Shown here: positions 62,609-63,855 of the stretch, one piece after another
Position numbering within the stretch: position 1 is the first letter of the stretch
How the letters are laid out: the number at the start of each line of letters is the position of its first letter
Source: Bacillota bacterium
GTDB lineage: Bacteria > Bacillota > Clostridia > Acetivibrionales > DSM-1351
DNA length: 63,855 nt
NCBI GenBank assembly: GCA_023393115.1
Contig: JAEWMS010000034.1
Coordinates: 1 to 63,855, forward strand
Reading direction: 5' to 3'
The notes under the pieces: generated by a model
Seen by the model: the letters and a program-made list of their open reading frames with translations, nothing else
Told to the model about the DNA's origin: nothing
The model's database searches: none
Made by a program: the position numbers and the translations under genes

Positions 62609-63466
62609 TCAATACTTGCAATCATTATTATGAATTAACAGATTGTATAATGAAGCGTGTCTTATCTCATCAGTTATAATTTCGGTTAGTATATTTATAT
62701 GACTTCTATCCTTCATGGCAAACAATATCTTACGATATTTCTTGACAGCATTTTGTTCACCCATCAAAGCCCTTATAAGTCCCTCACAATAAGTTGATGG
62801 TCTTTCGAATTCAACCTGCTGTTTCGGACTGATAACCTGACCGGTATGATCATAATATAGCTGGCGAAACAGTTTTGCATGTTTAATTTCATCATCTCTG
62901 ATACCCTTAATTATTTCTCTGTCCTTGTTACTTGGAGCATTGTTTATTAGGAAATCATAGAACATCCTGTCTTCTCTTTCACCTTCAACTGCTTCTTTAA
63001 TAAGGTTCAGAGCTTCGGTCATACTCACCTGGGTATCTGACTGGTCATCCAGAGTGTCACCCTTCATGGACTTTCCAACCATACTCTCATCTTTCATATG
63101 CTGACCCATCATATGATGATTTTCCATTTTCTCTGATAATAAATTACTATTCTCCATATGCTGTTGGCCCATTAAATTTGGTTTATTCATATACTGACCC
63201 ATAATATCATTATTATTAGGACTCATTTTTATGTTTTTGACAGGGCTTAAATACATGGAATTATCCTTGGGCGCAGGCACTGTAGGAAGGGGCATGGTCA
63301 TGTTGTTGGGCATGGCCTGCTGATTGGGTTTCTGCTGCTGTGCAGGCATGGTCATGTTGTTGGGCATGGCCTGCTGGTTGGGCTTCTGCTGCTGTGCAGG
63401 TTCCTGCTTCTGTTCAGGTTGAACTGGTTGAACTTTGGGTTTATTAAAAAATGGCCATTTTTGCAC
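62609..63466 (-). CDS. Ferritin-like domain protein with repetitive Gln/Asn/Met/His-rich N-terminus
   Basis: 285 residues from GTG 63466, with GGAGG 9 bases upstream. Residues 1-145 are low-complexity: two copies of an 18-residue unit (PAQQQKPNQQAMPNNMTM), then MGQ(H)M-type Met/His-rich segments. The C-terminal half (about 148-285) is a ferritin-like four-helix bundle with EGEREDRMFYDFL, DDEIKHAKLFRQL, GEQNAVKKYRK and ITDEIRHASLYN carrying the ExxH diiron-type ligands. No signal peptide. The Met/His-rich arm resembles spore-coat or metal-binding extensions; function unknown. Confidence 0.8.
   Translation of the reverse strand: MQKWPFFNKPKVQPVQPEQKQEPAQQQKPNQQAMPNNMTMPAQQQKPNQQAMPNNMTMPLPTVPAPKDNSMYLSPVKNIKMSPNNNDIMGQYMNKPNLMGQQHMENSNLLSEKMENHHMMGQHMKDESMVGKSMKGDTLDDQSDTQVSMTEALNLIKEAVEGEREDRMFYDFLINNAPSNKDREIIKGIRDDEIKHAKLFRQLYYDHTGQVISPKQQVEFERPSTYCEGLIRALMGEQNAVKKYRKILFAMKDRSHINILTEIITDEIRHASLYNLLIHNNDCKY
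63291..63398 (-). repeat. Two 54-bp tandem repeats inside the ferritin-like gene
   Basis: Units 63291-63344 and 63345-63398 differ at only two positions and encode the duplicated 18-residue Gln/Asn/Met unit. In-frame length allows copy-number change without frameshift. Confidence 0.85.
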
Positions 63467-63575
63467 CTTGGAATGCCTCCTCTGATTAACATAATAGTAT
63501 ACTACATACTATGTAATGCCGAAAATAAAGTGCTACGCCATAAGCCTTTTGTTAAATCCTTTTCTCATAAACATC

Positions 63576-63639
63576 TTGACAATATGCAACCAATTGCATA
63601 AAATATAACATATCAGATATGCAACTAGTTGCATATCTG
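63576..63639 (+). promoter_or_regulatory. Sigma-A promoter with two dyad operators at the right edge
   Basis: TTGACA (63576-63581), 17 bp, TAAAAT (63599-63604). The spacer holds the dyad TATGCAA-N4-TTGCATA (63583-63600). A second copy (63618-63635) sits just past the start point inside a perfect 26-bp palindrome (63614-63639). Centres are 35 bp apart. Sequence resembles MarR-type sites. No plus-strand gene follows within the window. Confidence 0.65.
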
Positions 63640-63855
63640 TGGTTAGCGGGAAAAATGCATTTTACAAGTCATCGTATTTCACACAGATATTTGTTTAAGC
63701 GCTATGCGCGTATCAAAGCCGGTAATGCAGCTTAGACTAACTATATGAAGTCAATAGAAAAGGATTAAAACGTTCAAAGCTTTATATGTTTTTTTTGTAC
63801 ATTGAAAACTGCATGACAAATAGAGCAACATTAGTTGCCCTCACAAAAATTGGGT
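63640..63855. other. Non-coding right end, possible rRNA-operon leader
   Basis: No open frame of note. At about 63798-63815 the sequence gtacattgaaaactgcat resembles the conserved ACATTGAAAACTG motif found in leaders and spacers of Firmicutes rRNA operons. An rRNA gene may begin shortly beyond the window. Confidence 0.4.

Noticed and set aside
63291..63398. Repeat pair as a CRISPR array
   Set aside because: Two adjacent in-frame 54-bp units without spacers, inside a coding region.

Overview
The window looks like chromosomal DNA from a low-GC, anaerobic member of the Clostridia. The evidence is AT-rich spacers, strong GGAGG-type ribosome-binding sites with frequent TTG/GTG starts, two rubrerythrins of opposite domain order, a flavodoxin/ferredoxin fusion, a formate/nitrite channel and many importer operons. 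The overall gene style recalls the Ruminiclostridium group, but this is an impression and no marker gene here proves it. No tRNA, CRISPR array or prophage was found. The last ~50 bases resemble the leader or spacer motif found around clostridial rRNA genes, so an rrn operon may start just past the right edge.

Layout. 1-3.6 kb is a scarred accessory patch: two transposase remnants abut at about position 250, followed by a DUF4209-like (RNxxxHG) gene split by an in-frame TAA. 3.6-13.6 kb holds housekeeping and stress genes: reverse rubrerythrin, CDF metal exporter, DUF445 protein, EngB, MATE exporter, acyl-CoA ligase, hemolysin-III protein, iron alcohol dehydrogenase and classical rubrerythrin. 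13.7-15.6 kb has a LysR/cupin divergent pair and an S-layer-domain remnant. 15.6-20 kb is a polyamine import operon (XRE-cupin regulator, potABCD). 20.3-29.3 kb has MerR plus EFR1 ferredoxin, a polar amino-acid ABC importer, an M23 peptidase/polysaccharide deacetylase pair and an SsuABC/ThiXYZ-like importer. 29.4-35.5 kb is a sulfur island: MetNIQ, a cysteine-free Rrf2 regulator, a trans-sulfuration enzyme and a three-cysteine LarE.

35.5-49.3 kb carries TopB, a formate/nitrite channel, BioY under a textbook BirA operator, a TPR protein, a cobalt/nickel ECF system (CbiM, CbiQ, CbiO, DUF3842) interrupted by an antisense acyltransferase, an ABC exporter pair and ManA. 49.5-52.8 kb is a PadR-DUF2812-ABC exporter operon with three evenly spaced operators. 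52.9-63.5 kb has a surface 5'-nucleotidase, ThuA, SDR, AraC and EamA genes, a two-component system beside a secreted CxxCH protein, DedA, and a repeat-bearing ferritin-like protein.

The most rewarding pattern is regulatory. At least six intergenic regions contain well-formed operator architecture matched to an adjacent or nameable regulator: LysR half-sites with an 11-bp period, XRE-cupin half-sites with an 11-bp period, a MerR promoter with a 20-bp spacer, a BirA palindrome over a promoter, a PadR triple operator with an exact 31-bp period, and two dyads on an orphan sigma-A promoter at the right edge. I found no clear-cut new multi-gene enzymatic system. The best candidates for something undescribed are the broken DUF4209 gene, the PadR/DUF2812 exporter module, the structured cbiM leader, and the orphan promoter at the right end.
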